Shown here: piece by piece, positions 7,555 to 16,648 of the stretch
Layout: each line of letters begins with the position of its first letter
Position numbering within the stretch: the first letter of the stretch is position 1
Notes under the pieces: model-generated
The model's input: the letters and a program-made list of their open reading frames with translations, nothing else
Told to the model about the DNA's origin: nothing
The model's database searches: none
Program-made: the position numbers and the translations under genes
Assembly (NCBI RefSeq): GCF_016901225.1
Contig: NZ_JAFEUL010000015.1
Coordinates: 1 to 64,000, forward strand
DNA from: Actibacterium sp. 188UL27-1
GTDB taxonomy: Bacteria > Pseudomonadota > Alphaproteobacteria > Rhodobacterales > Rhodobacteraceae
Direction of reading: 5' to 3'
Length of the DNA stretch: 64,000 bases

Positions 7555-8616
7555 ATGAACAGGGCGGGTATCAGGCTGCGGTGTCTCACATCGTTCTGGT
7601 CAGGGTTTGCGGCCTTGATCGGGCGGGGTGACCGTTTTTTTCTGGTCGTGTTGGCCTTGACGAGTTTGACTGTATCCGGTCACGTTGCGATGGCTGATAT
7701 GGCGACTGCGGTCAAACCGATCACACAGTTTCAAAAGACCCGCATGACCAAACTGATCCGCCACCAGCCGGATCTGATGGGGCTGATGGCAGGCACTTGG
7801 GCCGGTGCATTCGATGCCGATGTGACCAGCCGTGAGGGGGCCATCACATTCTCCAGTCGCGTTGACCGCAATCTGTGGTCCCGGTTGCGCGGGTCCTGGG
7901 GCTCCAGCGGCACGCAAAAGAATGAATACGGGTTTGGCGCCATGGGATGGCACGCCTACGTCCGGCCCAACCTGATCATTGGCGGCATGGTGGAGCTTGA
8001 TTACCTGTCTCAGGTGCGCGGCGGCACCAACAAAGAGGGTCAGGGGGTCATGGTGGGGCCCTATTTCTTGGCACGCAGGACGCAGCAACCCTTGCGGTTT
8101 GAAGGACGGCTGTTGTTTGGCCATGCCTCAAACCGGATGCGCCTTTCGGGTGGTACTGAAGAGACGTTGGACACGCGCCGCAGCCTGGCGCAATTGAAGG
8201 TGTCTGGAGAGTTGAAATATGGAGTCACCACGCTGACGCCGAATATCCAGGCCACCTACGCGACGGATTACCAGAAAGCCTATACCGACAGCAGTGGCGC
8301 GCGGATGCCGGAACAGGGCATCCGGCTGGGCGAGATCGAGATGGGCCTGTCCTTTCGGCACGAGATGGCAGAGACCCGGCGGGGTGACTTTACCTTGATT
8401 GGCGGCGGCTCCATGAGTGGCTCATCGACGGATCGCTTTGGGAATGCGGCGTTGGTGATTCCGAAACGCGATGTCGGGCAGGGCCGGGTCAACCTTGGCG
8501 TCAGCTATCAGACAGATACCGGTGCGGCGGTTGTCATAGATAGCTTTGTTGAGGGGATCGGGGCCGAGCGGACGGAAACCTATGGCCTTGAGGTCGGCTT
8601 TGACATGAGCTTTTGA
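7555..8616 (+). CDS. Outer-membrane beta-barrel protein (autotransporter-barrel-like)
   Basis: 353 residues with an unusually long N-region before a hydrophobic core (FFLVVLALTSLTVSG, about 28-42) and a likely signal-peptidase site near HVAMA-DMA. From about residue 75 alternating amphipathic strands are typical of an outer-membrane barrel (RVDRNLWSRLRGSWGS, NLIIGGMVELDYLSQV, VNLGVSYQTDTGAAVVIDSF), and the chain ends with the Phe of the BAM signal (GLEVGFDMSF). There is no passenger domain large enough to call it a full autotransporter. It stands alone and its function is unknown. Confidence 0.75.
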   Translation: MNRAGIRLRCLTSFWSGFAALIGRGDRFFLVVLALTSLTVSGHVAMADMATAVKPITQFQKTRMTKLIRHQPDLMGLMAGTWAGAFDADVTSREGAITFSSRVDRNLWSRLRGSWGSSGTQKNEYGFGAMGWHAYVRPNLIIGGMVELDYLSQVRGGTNKEGQGVMVGPYFLARRTQQPLRFEGRLLFGHASNRMRLSGGTEETLDTRRSLAQLKVSGELKYGVTTLTPNIQATYATDYQKAYTDSSGARMPEQGIRLGEIEMGLSFRHEMAETRRGDFTLIGGGSMSGSSTDRFGNAALVIPKRDVGQGRVNLGVSYQTDTGAAVVIDSFVEGIGAERTETYGLEVGFDMSF

Positions 8617-8692
8617 CGGCTTTCACGGCCATTGTGCCGGTGTCGCCGATCTGATCATCTGACCGCAAATGGGGATGTCAGGGACGGTGGGA

Positions 8693-9325
8693 ATGCTACA
8701 GCTTTATACATGGACAACCCCGAACGGGCGCAAGATCTCGATCGCGTTGGAGGAGATGGGATTGCCCTATGCGGCCCACGCAGTTGACATCACCAAAGGC
8801 GATCAGCACACACCGAAGTTTCTAAAGATCAATGCAAACCACAAGATTCCATCCCTGGTGGACGAGGGGGGAACAATCATCAACGAATCCGGTGCGATCC
8901 TGCTGTACCTCGCGCAACGCAGCAGGCAATTCATGCCGGACTATGGAACCCCAGCCTATTGGCAGATGATGGAATGGCTGATGTGGCAGATGGCTGGCTT
9001 TGGCCCGATGCTGGGGCAGGCGCATCATTTTCTGCACTATAATGCGGGCAAGTCCGACTACGCCGAAACGCGGTATCATACCGAAACCCGGAGGCTTTAC
9101 GGCGTGCTTGAGGGGCATCTGCGTAACAGCCCCTATATGATCGACATGCTGTCCATTGCGGATTTCGCGGTGTGGCCCTGGGTCTCACGGTTTGAGTACC
9201 ACCGGATCGATCTGACGGAGTTCCCTGCCGTGCGCGCGTGGTATGAGGCATTGGCCGCACGCCCGGCATTTGCGCGCGGATATGCGCAACCGGTCGATGT
9301 GGGGCCAATCCCGATGCCGGGTTAG
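8693..9325 (+). CDS. Glutathione S-transferase family protein (Nu/Ure2p-like)
   Basis: About 210 residues. An N-terminal thioredoxin fold begins MLQLYTWTTPNGRKISIALEEMG, with the TTPN motif used by Nu-class GSTs and disulfide-bond reductases such as YfcG. NHKIPSLVDEGG carries the cis-Pro and INESGAILLYL the gamma-glutamyl contact Ser. The all-alpha C-terminal domain has SIADFAVWPWVSR, including the N-capping motif. An in-frame ATG at 8669 exists; 8693 is preferred because it gives the family N-terminus. Confidence 0.88.
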   Translation: MLQLYTWTTPNGRKISIALEEMGLPYAAHAVDITKGDQHTPKFLKINANHKIPSLVDEGGTIINESGAILLYLAQRSRQFMPDYGTPAYWQMMEWLMWQMAGFGPMLGQAHHFLHYNAGKSDYAETRYHTETRRLYGVLEGHLRNSPYMIDMLSIADFAVWPWVSRFEYHRIDLTEFPAVRAWYEALAARPAFARGYAQPVDVGPIPMPG

Positions 9326-9334
9326 GTTAGGAAA

Positions 9335-9922
9335 TTATTCAATCTGCATCGCTTCGGCTTCGATGATCAGGTCGACCGTGTCACCGACCAGACCATTCTC
9401 TACGCCGTAGCCCATGCCAAACTCACTGCGATTGAGGCTACCGCGCGCGGTCAGACCAAGGGTAAAGCGCTTATGGCCAAACGGGTAGGGCTCCGCTTTG
9501 TTCAACGTAACCTCCAGCGTGAGGGGGCGGGTTTCACCAAGCAGCGTCAACTCCCCCTCCACCGTGCCGGTTGTATCACTGCTGGGCGTCCCACCTGTCG
9601 CGGTGAAGGTCATCGTCGGATGCGCGTCGACCGACAGAAAATCCGTGTTGCGCACATGTCCATCGCGGGCTTCTTTAAAGCTGTTCACGCTGGCGGTCTG
9701 GACAGTGACGGTGACAGCGCTCAACTCTTGGGTCTCCATGTCATAGGTGAACCCGCCCTCTATGTCGGTGAACACACCCAACGTGCCCGCATATCCGATA
9801 TGATCGATCAGAAAGGCGATTGTCGTGTGGGTCGGGTCAAGTTCATAGCGCTGGGGCTCAGCCATGGCAGTGACCGTCAGGGCGGCGAGCACAGCGAGGC
9901 TTGTTGTGGCTTGGGTGATCAT
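9335..9922 (-). CDS. YceI-family periplasmic lipid-binding protein
   Basis: 195 residues with a signal peptide ending at TAMA. The mature part is the YceI lipocalin-like barrel: YELDPTHTTIAFLIDHIGYAGTLGVFTDIEGG, VNSFKEARDGHVRNTDFLSVDAHPTMTF, GELTLLGETRPLTLEVTLN, and the closing LGLTARGSLNRSEFGMGYGVENGLVGDTVDLIIEAEA. Family members bind isoprenoid-type lipids in the periplasm. It runs convergent to the GST gene, with 9 bases between stops. Confidence 0.92.
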   Translation of the reverse strand: MITQATTSLAVLAALTVTAMAEPQRYELDPTHTTIAFLIDHIGYAGTLGVFTDIEGGFTYDMETQELSAVTVTVQTASVNSFKEARDGHVRNTDFLSVDAHPTMTFTATGGTPSSDTTGTVEGELTLLGETRPLTLEVTLNKAEPYPFGHKRFTLGLTARGSLNRSEFGMGYGVENGLVGDTVDLIIEAEAMQIE

Positions 9923-10041
9923 GGCAACCTTTTGGGGCTTTGGACTATTCGCGCTTACCTTACGGCACCGACAGGCGGAGGCAAGGTGTTGGCCTATAGA
10001 GCCTCGCGGCCCCGGTGCCCTTTAAAAGTGAGTGTTCTGCG

Positions 10042-10800
10042 ATGAAGACAGGTCCCGCGCTGAAGCTGGTCACATGGAACATCCACCGCGGGCGTGGCCG
10101 CGATGGCATCATTGATCCGGATCGTATCGCACAGATGATCGAAACCGACATCGCGCCCGAGGCGCCAGATATCCTGGCCCTGCAAGAAGCCGATACCGAA
10201 TGCCCGCCCCATGCCGGATTTCTGGATCTGTCGCGGATCGAGGCCACAACGGGGCTGCGTTATGCCCACAGCGATGAACGGCTGCGTTGGGGGCCAGAGA
10301 GCCACGGGTTTTTGGGCGCGATCGTATTTTTGAACCCAGCTTGGCAGGTGGTCGCGGCGGATGTGATCGATCTGCCCGGGCATTGTCACCGCGGGGCGAT
10401 CGTTCTGGATGCGGCGCGTGATGAGGCGGTGTTCCGGGTCATGGCCACGCATCTATCGCTGACACAGATCCTGCGGATCGCTCAGATGCGCACGGTTGCA
10501 CAATTCCTCCGCAGGCGGGGACAGCAGCCCACGATCCTGATGGGAGATCTGAACGAATGGCGACCCTGGGGTGGGGCCGCCTTTTCCAAAGCGGTGATGG
10601 AACAGCGTTTTGCAGGGCCTGCCCTGGCGACATTTCCGTCTGGGCGGCCCATCCTGCCATTGGACCGCATCCTTGGGGGGCCGGGCATCCACGTTTCGCA
10701 TCCGCGTGTGCTCAACACCCCTGCCATTCGTGCGGCCTCCGATCATTTGCCCCTGGTCGCAACCGTCACGTTGCCCGGGCGCCTCCCTGGATCCGGCTGA
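10042..10800 (+). CDS. Endonuclease/exonuclease/phosphatase (EEP) family hydrolase
   Basis: 252 residues from the ATG at 10042 (MKTGPALKLVTWNIHRGRGRDG). The metal-dependent EEP fold is shown by VTWNIHRGRG (metal Asn), ILALQEADTE (metal Glu), MATHLSL, LMGDLNEW (catalytic Asp/Asn) and the C-terminal AASDHLPLVATV (catalytic Asp-His pair). No signal peptide, so probably cytosolic. Substrates in this fold range from nucleic acids to inositol and sphingolipid phosphates. The lipid-type operon immediately downstream hints at a phospholipid or phosphodiester substrate, but that is inference. Confidence 0.85.
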   Translation: MKTGPALKLVTWNIHRGRGRDGIIDPDRIAQMIETDIAPEAPDILALQEADTECPPHAGFLDLSRIEATTGLRYAHSDERLRWGPESHGFLGAIVFLNPAWQVVAADVIDLPGHCHRGAIVLDAARDEAVFRVMATHLSLTQILRIAQMRTVAQFLRRRGQQPTILMGDLNEWRPWGGAAFSKAVMEQRFAGPALATFPSGRPILPLDRILGGPGIHVSHPRVLNTPAIRAASDHLPLVATVTLPGRLPGSG

Positions 10801-10849
10801 TAAGCTTGTGCATTGCGTCCGGGACCATCTGCCTGCAAAAGAGCGTTTC

Positions 10850-10876
10850 TTGACAGTTTCGTGACAGTGCTAAACT
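10850..10876 (+). promoter_or_regulatory. Putative sigma-70 promoter of the lipid-related operon
   Basis: TTGACA at 10850-10855 and TAAACT at 10871-10876 with a 15-bp spacer, in the gap before the CDP-alcohol phosphatidyltransferase gene. The spacer is shorter than ideal; a purely visual match. Confidence 0.35.
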
Positions 10877-10921
10877 TTTTACGACGCAAATTAGAATAAA
10901 CGGGCAGCCGGGACGTAGTTC

Positions 10922-11749
10922 ATGGGACCGCGCGGCCACGATCCCAACACCCGTGCGGACGCAAGTGAAACCGACGATAATGCAGTGAGCCCAGTAACCA
11001 TGGAACGTCTGATTAGTCATCTGCCCGGTCGCCACGGCCACACTGACAGGATCATGCCGCCGGTCATGTTGCTTTGGGCGGCTGTGCCGCTGTCCATTGC
11101 CCTGTTTCTGGCGGCCCATCTTATTGATCCATCGGCCGATTGGCTGGCCGAGATTGCCGCCGTCTCGCTGTTTTGGGTGGCGTGTCTCATTACGGTCCGG
11201 TCGATGACCGAACGCTATGTGTATGACCGGCTTGGCCCTGCAAATACAGTCACGACCTTGCGCATGGCCATGGCGGCGCTGCTGATCGTTCCGGTGGTGG
11301 AACCTGCGGCGTTGAACTTGAACGCGCTGACCCTGTTTGCCGTCGCTTTGACCGCATTGGCGCTGGACGGGGTCGATGGCTGGCTGGCCCGCAGATTCAA
11401 GATGGCATCCGAGTTTGGAGCACGCTTCGACATGGAAGTTGACGCGCTGATCGCGGGGTTGCTGGCGCTGTCGGTGTTTCAATCGGGCAAAGTTGGCGCC
11501 TTGATCCTTGTCCTTGGCTTCATGAGATACGCATTTGTGGTGACCTGTCAGGTCTGGCCATGGTTGGGGGGCGATTTGCCGGAAAGCCTGCGGCGCAAGG
11601 CGGTCTGTGTGATCCAGATCGGCACGTTGGTTCTGCTGCTGCTGCCAGCGGTTGATGGCGAAGTGGCCATTTATTTGACCGCAACGGCGGTGCTGTCGCT
11701 GATCTATTCCTTCGCCGTCGACGTGACTTGGTTGGCCAGGCGGCGGTGA
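10922..11749 (+). CDS. CDP-alcohol phosphatidyltransferase family membrane enzyme
   Basis: 275 residues. The complete catalytic signature is present: DGVDGWLARRFKMASEFGAR followed by FDMEVD, that is D-x2-DG-x2-AR-x8-9-G-x3-D-x3-D, which binds Mg and the CDP-activated lipid. About six transmembrane segments flank it. The N-terminal 45 residues are hydrophilic and cytosolic. Enzymes of this family transfer phosphatidyl (or similar) groups from CDP-alcohols to a polar alcohol; the acceptor cannot be told from sequence. The stop overlaps the next start (GTGA), so this is the first gene of a coupled operon. Confidence 0.88.
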   Translation: MGPRGHDPNTRADASETDDNAVSPVTMERLISHLPGRHGHTDRIMPPVMLLWAAVPLSIALFLAAHLIDPSADWLAEIAAVSLFWVACLITVRSMTERYVYDRLGPANTVTTLRMAMAALLIVPVVEPAALNLNALTLFAVALTALALDGVDGWLARRFKMASEFGARFDMEVDALIAGLLALSVFQSGKVGALILVLGFMRYAFVVTCQVWPWLGGDLPESLRRKAVCVIQIGTLVLLLLPAVDGEVAIYLTATAVLSLIYSFAVDVTWLARRR

Positions 11750-13359
11750 TACGGACAATTGCCTTCCTTGCCGCCGGGCTGCTGATATTTTACGGTATTC
11801 TGGCCCTGCCCAATCATCCAAAGGCGATGAGTTGGGGGGCGCTGCGCCTTTTCCCGCTGGAACTGCCGATCATCCTTGGCGCATTGCTTGCCACGGGGCG
11901 TACCCGATGGGTTCAGGCCTGTGTCGTGGTGATCGGCGCGTTCGTCTTGGTGCTGAAGGGCGCTGATTACGCGATGTACGAAGCTTATGGCCGCCCCGTG
12001 AACCTGGCGACGGATTGGTTTTTGGCCGGGGCAGGGACCAGGCTGTTGTGGTCGAGCCTGGGACCATTTGTTGCCGTTCTGGCCTTTTTGGGTCTGGGCA
12101 TCGGGCTGCTGTTGGTGCTTGGCCTTGTGATCTGGGCGGCTTGGTCCTGGGCACGCATCGATCTGCAGGGCTGGAGGCGAGGTTTATCGCTATCGGTCGC
12201 CTTTGGCTTTGCGCTTCTGTCCGTGGCCGAAATTGGTCACCTCAAGCGGTATTGGAGTGCTGACACCAATCCCCCCGGCGCCGCCTTCAGCAGCCGCTTG
12301 GCCTATGAACACGCCGTGCGATTGGCGGAAACCCGGCGGGAAATTGCCAGTTTTCAGCAGGCTGCCGCCCAAGATCCCTACTTGGACGTGGACACCCTCT
12401 TTGATCGGATCGGAAAGCGTGACGTCCTGTTCATTTTCATGGAAAGTTACGGTCGAAGTAGTTTCGACAACCCGCTTTATGCGGCGACCCACCTGCAAAC
12501 CCTGCGCGATGCCGAACAGCGGTTGCGCGGGAAAGGGTTTGCGATGCGCAGTGGCTGGCTGACATCGCCGATCACGGGAGGGCAAAGCTGGCTGGCCCAC
12601 GGAACTTTGTTTTCGGGACTGAAAACCGCGGATCAAGGACGATACCTGGCGATGCTTCTTTCGGACCGTCAAAGCCTTTTCCATCTGGCCACGCATGCCG
12701 GGTTTCGGACAGGTGCCGTGATGCCAGCCATCACAATGGCCTGGCCCGAAGGCGACCGGATGGGGTTCGAGACCGTTCTGGCGGTGGATGACCTTGGATA
12801 TCAAGGCGACCCGTTCAACTGGGTGACGATGCCCGACCAGTACACGCTGGCGCGTTTTGCGGATTACCTGCCAGCCGATGATCGCCCCGATTTTTTGCAG
12901 GTTACCTTGATCTCTTCCCATGCGCCGTGGGTGCCGGTCCCTGACGTGATCCCGTGGGAGGATGTGGGCGATGGCACTGTTTTCAACACGATGGCCGCGT
13001 CCGGCGACACACCTGCCACGGTCTGGCGCGATCGCGACAGGGTGCGCGATCAGTACCGCAAGTCAGTTGACTACGTTCTGCAAACGGCCATGTCCTATGC
13101 GGAAAGGCAACAGAATGACGGTCCTTTGATGATCATATTGGGCGACCATCAGCCTGCCGGTTTCGTGGCGCAGATCGACAGTCGTGATGTGCCGATCCAT
13201 GTGATCGGCCCTGCGGAGGTTGTGGATCACCTGACCGACTGGAACTGGGTCGACGGGTTGATCCCCGACGCCGATACGCCGGTTTGGCCGATGGAGCAGT
13301 TCCGCGACCGGTTCATCGATGCGTTCACAACTGCCCCGATCCCGGGGCGATCCTTATGA
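11746..13359 (+). CDS. Membrane-anchored sulfatase / alkaline-phosphatase-superfamily transferase
   Basis: About 537 residues from the GTG at 11746, which overlaps the upstream stop. Four to five hydrophobic segments occupy the first ~170 residues; the periplasmic catalytic domain follows. Visible motifs are DVLFIFMESYGRSSF (metal Glu), SPITGGQSWLAHGTLFSG (where this family carries its Thr/Ser nucleophile), ISSHAPW and MIILGDHQP (metal Asp and His). The layout resembles phosphoglycerol or phosphoethanolamine transferases (LtaS/EptA type) more than true sulfatases. Located between a phosphatidyltransferase and a UPF0104-type membrane protein, it may modify a lipid or glycan headgroup. Confidence 0.8.
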   Translation: MIRTIAFLAAGLLIFYGILALPNHPKAMSWGALRLFPLELPIILGALLATGRTRWVQACVVVIGAFVLVLKGADYAMYEAYGRPVNLATDWFLAGAGTRLLWSSLGPFVAVLAFLGLGIGLLLVLGLVIWAAWSWARIDLQGWRRGLSLSVAFGFALLSVAEIGHLKRYWSADTNPPGAAFSSRLAYEHAVRLAETRREIASFQQAAAQDPYLDVDTLFDRIGKRDVLFIFMESYGRSSFDNPLYAATHLQTLRDAEQRLRGKGFAMRSGWLTSPITGGQSWLAHGTLFSGLKTADQGRYLAMLLSDRQSLFHLATHAGFRTGAVMPAITMAWPEGDRMGFETVLAVDDLGYQGDPFNWVTMPDQYTLARFADYLPADDRPDFLQVTLISSHAPWVPVPDVIPWEDVGDGTVFNTMAASGDTPATVWRDRDRVRDQYRKSVDYVLQTAMSYAERQQNDGPLMIILGDHQPAGFVAQIDSRDVPIHVIGPAEVVDHLTDWNWVDGLIPDADTPVWPMEQFRDRFIDAFTTAPIPGRSL

Positions 13360-14345
13360 AGACGCTCTATCGATACGGGTTGCGCGTCGTCGTCTCTTTC
13401 GGGCTGATCGCGGTGCTGCTGATCGTCACTGATGGGGCCAATGCGGTGTCCCGGCTGGTCGGATCGGACTGGCGGTGGTTGGCGGCCTGCTTTGGGTTTT
13501 TGACGATACAGACCGTCCTGATGGCCATCCGGTGGAAGATCACAGCCGCCCCCCTTGGCCTGTCGATCCGGCTGCCCTGGGCGATCCGGGAATATTACCT
13601 GGCGCAGCTGATCAATCAGACCGTGCCCGGCGGCGTCGTTGGTGATGCGGCCCGAGCCGTGCGCGCGCGTCACCGCGCCGATCTGGCCAGTGCAGCAATG
13701 TCGGTGATGATTGAACGGCTGGCTGGCCAGACTGCCATATTTACGATCGGGTTGATCGGGTTTTTAATGGCACTGGTTTGGCCTGGCGGGATCTCCTGGC
13801 CGGGCTGGGTCTGGCAGATCGTGTTGTTCAGTACCGCTGGTTTGATCGTGACAGGTGGTCTGCTGTGGAAATTGCGGAATATGCGCCCGCTCAGGCCGGT
13901 GCGTGCCCTGACCACTGCCATGGAAAAGGCGTTGGAGACGCGCCGCATGCGATACGGCCAGGCTGTGTTGAGCCTGACGATTGCCTCCCTCAACCTCGCG
14001 GCATTCTATGCGTGCGCCCAGGCGACTGGCACCACCTTGTCGGTCGAGGCGATTTTCACCCTTATCCCGCTGATCTTGTCGGCCATGCTCATCCCGGCCT
14101 CGGTTGGGGGGTGGGGATGGCGCGAAGGGGCCGCGGCGGCGCTTTTCCCCCTGGCCGGTGCGACCGGCAGCGCGGGCATCGCGGCTGGCATGGCCTACGG
14201 CATCGTCATGTTGGCGGCCAGCCTGCCTGGGCTCATCTGGATGTTGACAGCGATCCAAGGCGGGCATGGGCCACGCACGGCGCTTGGGCAGGTTTTCAAA
14301 AGACGGATGAACCTGCAAACCCAGCCGACGACCAAGTGGAGATAA
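13356..14345 (+). CDS. Lysylphosphatidylglycerol synthase TM-region / UPF0104 family membrane protein
   Basis: 329 residues from the ATG at 13356 (overlapping TGA of the sulfatase gene, ATGA). Eight or so transmembrane helices; the family motifs EYYLAQLINQTVPGGVVGDAARA and IPASVGGWGWREGAAAALF are present. Members of this family act as lipid flippases or as the membrane half of aminoacyl-phosphatidylglycerol synthases; the cytosolic aminoacyl transferase domain is absent. With the two upstream genes it forms a compact membrane-lipid operon of unknown product. Confidence 0.85.
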   Translation: MKTLYRYGLRVVVSFGLIAVLLIVTDGANAVSRLVGSDWRWLAACFGFLTIQTVLMAIRWKITAAPLGLSIRLPWAIREYYLAQLINQTVPGGVVGDAARAVRARHRADLASAAMSVMIERLAGQTAIFTIGLIGFLMALVWPGGISWPGWVWQIVLFSTAGLIVTGGLLWKLRNMRPLRPVRALTTAMEKALETRRMRYGQAVLSLTIASLNLAAFYACAQATGTTLSVEAIFTLIPLILSAMLIPASVGGWGWREGAAAALFPLAGATGSAGIAAGMAYGIVMLAASLPGLIWMLTAIQGGHGPRTALGQVFKRRMNLQTQPTTKWR

Positions 14346-14350
14346 CAACA

Positions 14351-15356
14351 ATGGAGAGAGTTGTGACACAGCCCTCCCGGCGCGGCTTCATTGGTATGGG
14401 TGCCTCGGTCGCCGGTTTGGCGGCCCTTGGCGCGCCAATCGTCCAGGCTCCGGGGGGCGCGTAATGTGGACTTCCGGCTATCCTGGCTGCATTCCGTTCA
14501 GTTCGGCGGCAGTTACATGGCCGCCTCCAAGGGCTATTGAACCGATCAGGGTCTGACTGTCACGCTGAACCTGGGCGGCCGCAATGCGCCGGTCAAGCCT
14601 CCGGTCGTGGCCGGGCAGGCGCTGATCGGGATCTCGGCTGCCGATTACACTGCGGCCGCGGTGGACAAAGGCGCGCCGTTCAAGATCATCGGCGTTGCCA
14701 TGCAAAAGAACCCGTTCGCCATCGCCTCGCTCCCAGCCAGTGCGGTCAACGCACCCGCAGACCTGGTGGGCAAGCGGATCGGGATGGCGATGGCCAATAC
14801 CCCGGTCCTGAAGGCGCTTTGCCAGATCAATGGCGTTGATCTCAACGGGATTGAGATCGTGCCGACCCAATATGATGCGGCCCCGCTTGTCACCGGTCAG
14901 GTCGAGTGCCTCCTGTGCTGGGCCATTGATCTGCCGGTGGCCATGGCGATGCAGGGCGTCGAGATCGTGACGATGCTGATGGCTGATCATGGCTATGCCG
15001 TTCACTCGCAAACCTATATCGCCACCGAGGATAGTCTGGCCAATCGCCGCGATGATCTGATCGCCCTCTTGAAGGGCGAAGTGACCGGTTGGGCCGATTA
15101 TCGGAAAGATACTGATGCCGCCGCAAAGCTGACAGTGGATATGTTTCCCGATGCCGGTTTGGATCTTGAGACGCAAAAGGAGCAGGCCAAGCGCGAGGTG
15201 CCGCTCATGTTCTCTGACCTGACGGCCGAGAACGGATTTGGTTGGTTCACGGATGATACGATCGCTGCCAATATCGAAACGCTTGCCCTGCTGGGGCGCG
15301 AGGTGACGACGGATCTGTGGAACCGGTCGCTGTTGGACACAGTGCATGGCAGCTGA
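14351..15356 (+). pseudogene. NMT1/THI5-type ABC substrate-binding protein, inactivated
   Basis: A Tat-type leader (SRRGFIGMGASVAGLAALGA) opens at 14351 but its frame stops at 14462-14464. The protein resumes in another frame at about 14466 (VDFRLSWLHSVQFGGSYMAASKGY), hits a TGA at 14538-14540 where a Trp codon would fit, and then runs intact (DQGLTVTLNLGG ... FGWFTDDTIAANIETLALLG) to 15356. So there is one frameshift and one nonsense change. Intact relatives bind thiamine-precursor pyrimidines, nitrate, taurine or similar small solutes. The downstream ABC genes are also damaged, so the whole transporter is probably dead. Confidence 0.85.
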
Positions 15357-16151
15357 CACACCGGCACTGGGTCAGGCGATACAGTGCCAGAACCTATCCA
15401 AGACCTATGCGGTGGCCGCGCGCCGATTGAGGCTGTGCGCGATATCACTGTCAGGTTCCAGGCGGGCCAGACTGCCGCTTTGGTCGGGCCATCCGGTTGC
15501 AGGAAATCTACGGTCTTGCGATTGATCGCGGGGCTGGAAGAGCCATCTGCCGGATCGGTCACCATCGGGTCCGAAACCCCGTCGCAGATACGCGCCCGCG
15601 CCGGGTTATCGATTGCATTTCAGGATGCCTCGCTTCTGACGTGGCGCACCGTGTTCGGCAATGTGGCGCTGGGCCAGAAACTGGCGCGCCAGCCGGTTGA
15701 TGCGGATGCGGTGCACCGGTTGATCCGGCTGGTTGGACTGCAAGGGTTTGATACCGCGCAACCGGCCGGGCTGTCGGGCGGTATGCGTCAGCGCGCCGCC
15801 ATCGCCCGATGCCTGGTCAGCGCGCCCGAATTGCTGTTGCTCGACGAACCCTTTGGTGCTGTCGACGAGTTGACGCGCCAGCGCCTGAAAGAGGATCTGC
15901 CAGCCCTTGGGACGGCGCAAGGCGCAACCGCGCTGCTGGTGACCCATTCGATCAGTGAGGCGGTTCTGCTGTCGGACCGTATTCTGGTGTTTTCCCCCCG
16001 TCCGGCGCAGATCGTCGCGGATATTCCCATCCGTCTGGACGGCCCACGGGCCTGCGATCTGACCCAACCGCCGGAATTTCGCGCAGCGGTTGACGGTGTG
16101 GCCGCAGCTTTGCGTGCCGGAGAGCATGACACCCTCATCGCTGCCCAATGA
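15346..16151 (+). pseudogene. ABC transporter ATPase of the decayed importer (frameshift and Walker A lesion)
   Basis: The natural start appears to be ATG 15346 (MAADTPALGQAIQCQNLSKTYA), overlapping the upstream stop. After about 26 codons the frame must move by one base near 15411 to continue as GGRAPIEAVRDITVRFQAG, consistent with loss of one G. The ATPase body keeps the Q-loop (AFQDASLLTW), signature LSGGMRQR, Walker B LLLLDEPFGAVDE and the H-loop LVTHS, but the Walker A reads GPSGCRKST: the Gly before Lys is Arg. Either lesion alone should abolish function. A GTG at 15384 could start a shorter product. Confidence 0.8.
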
Positions 16152-16648
16152 CCGTGATCGCAGCCCCTGACCGCCCTGCCATACCTGCTGGTGCCTTCCG
16201 CCTGTTCTGCCTTTTGGCTGTTCTGCTTCTATGGAAAGGCGGCGCGTGGTTGGCGGTAAACAGCGTTGTTCTGGCCGGGCCATCCGCGATTGCCCAGCAC
16301 CTTTGAGCTGAGATTGGCCTGATGTCCCGTGCGATTTGGGTGACGGGGCAGGCGGCCGCGTTGGGGTTTGTCTATGGCAATCTGGCGGCGATCGGCCTTG
16401 CGACCCTGGCCCTTGTGATCCCGCGATGCGAACGGCTCTTGAGCCTGCTTGCCCTGCTGATCTTTTGCCTTCCTTTGGTGGCGACGGGCCCGATCCTGCG
16501 GGTCCTGTTCGGAACGGGGCAGGGGCCACAGATCACATTGGCTGCGTTGGCTGTGTATTACACCACATTTCTTGTCTTGATGGTCGGGCTGCTAAGCCTT
16601 GCTCCCGTCGCGCCTCTTGGTGACACTTCTGCTTTGCAAACCCGGTGA
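16148..16648 (+). pseudogene. ABC transporter permease 1 of the decayed importer (nonsense and truncation)
   Basis: The frame starts at ATG 16148, overlapping the ATPase stop, and reads MTVIAAPDRPAIPAGAFRLF and on to AGPSAIAQHL, then TGA at 16304-16306 (Trp expected), then AEIGLMSRAIWVTGQAAALGFVYGNLAAIGLATLALVIP. It ends early at 16648 after VGLLSLAPVAPLG, before the region that normally follows the EAA loop. About 100 residues are missing compared with normal 250-270 residue permeases. Confidence 0.75.

Noticed and set aside
7555-8616. Complete autotransporter
   Set aside because: A barrel-like C-terminus is present but no passenger domain is evident, so it is called only an outer-membrane barrel protein.
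10766-11821. 351-codon minus-strand ORF
   Set aside because: Gln/His/Arg-rich mirror of the CDP-alcohol phosphatidyltransferase gene, typical of a GC-rich antisense shadow.
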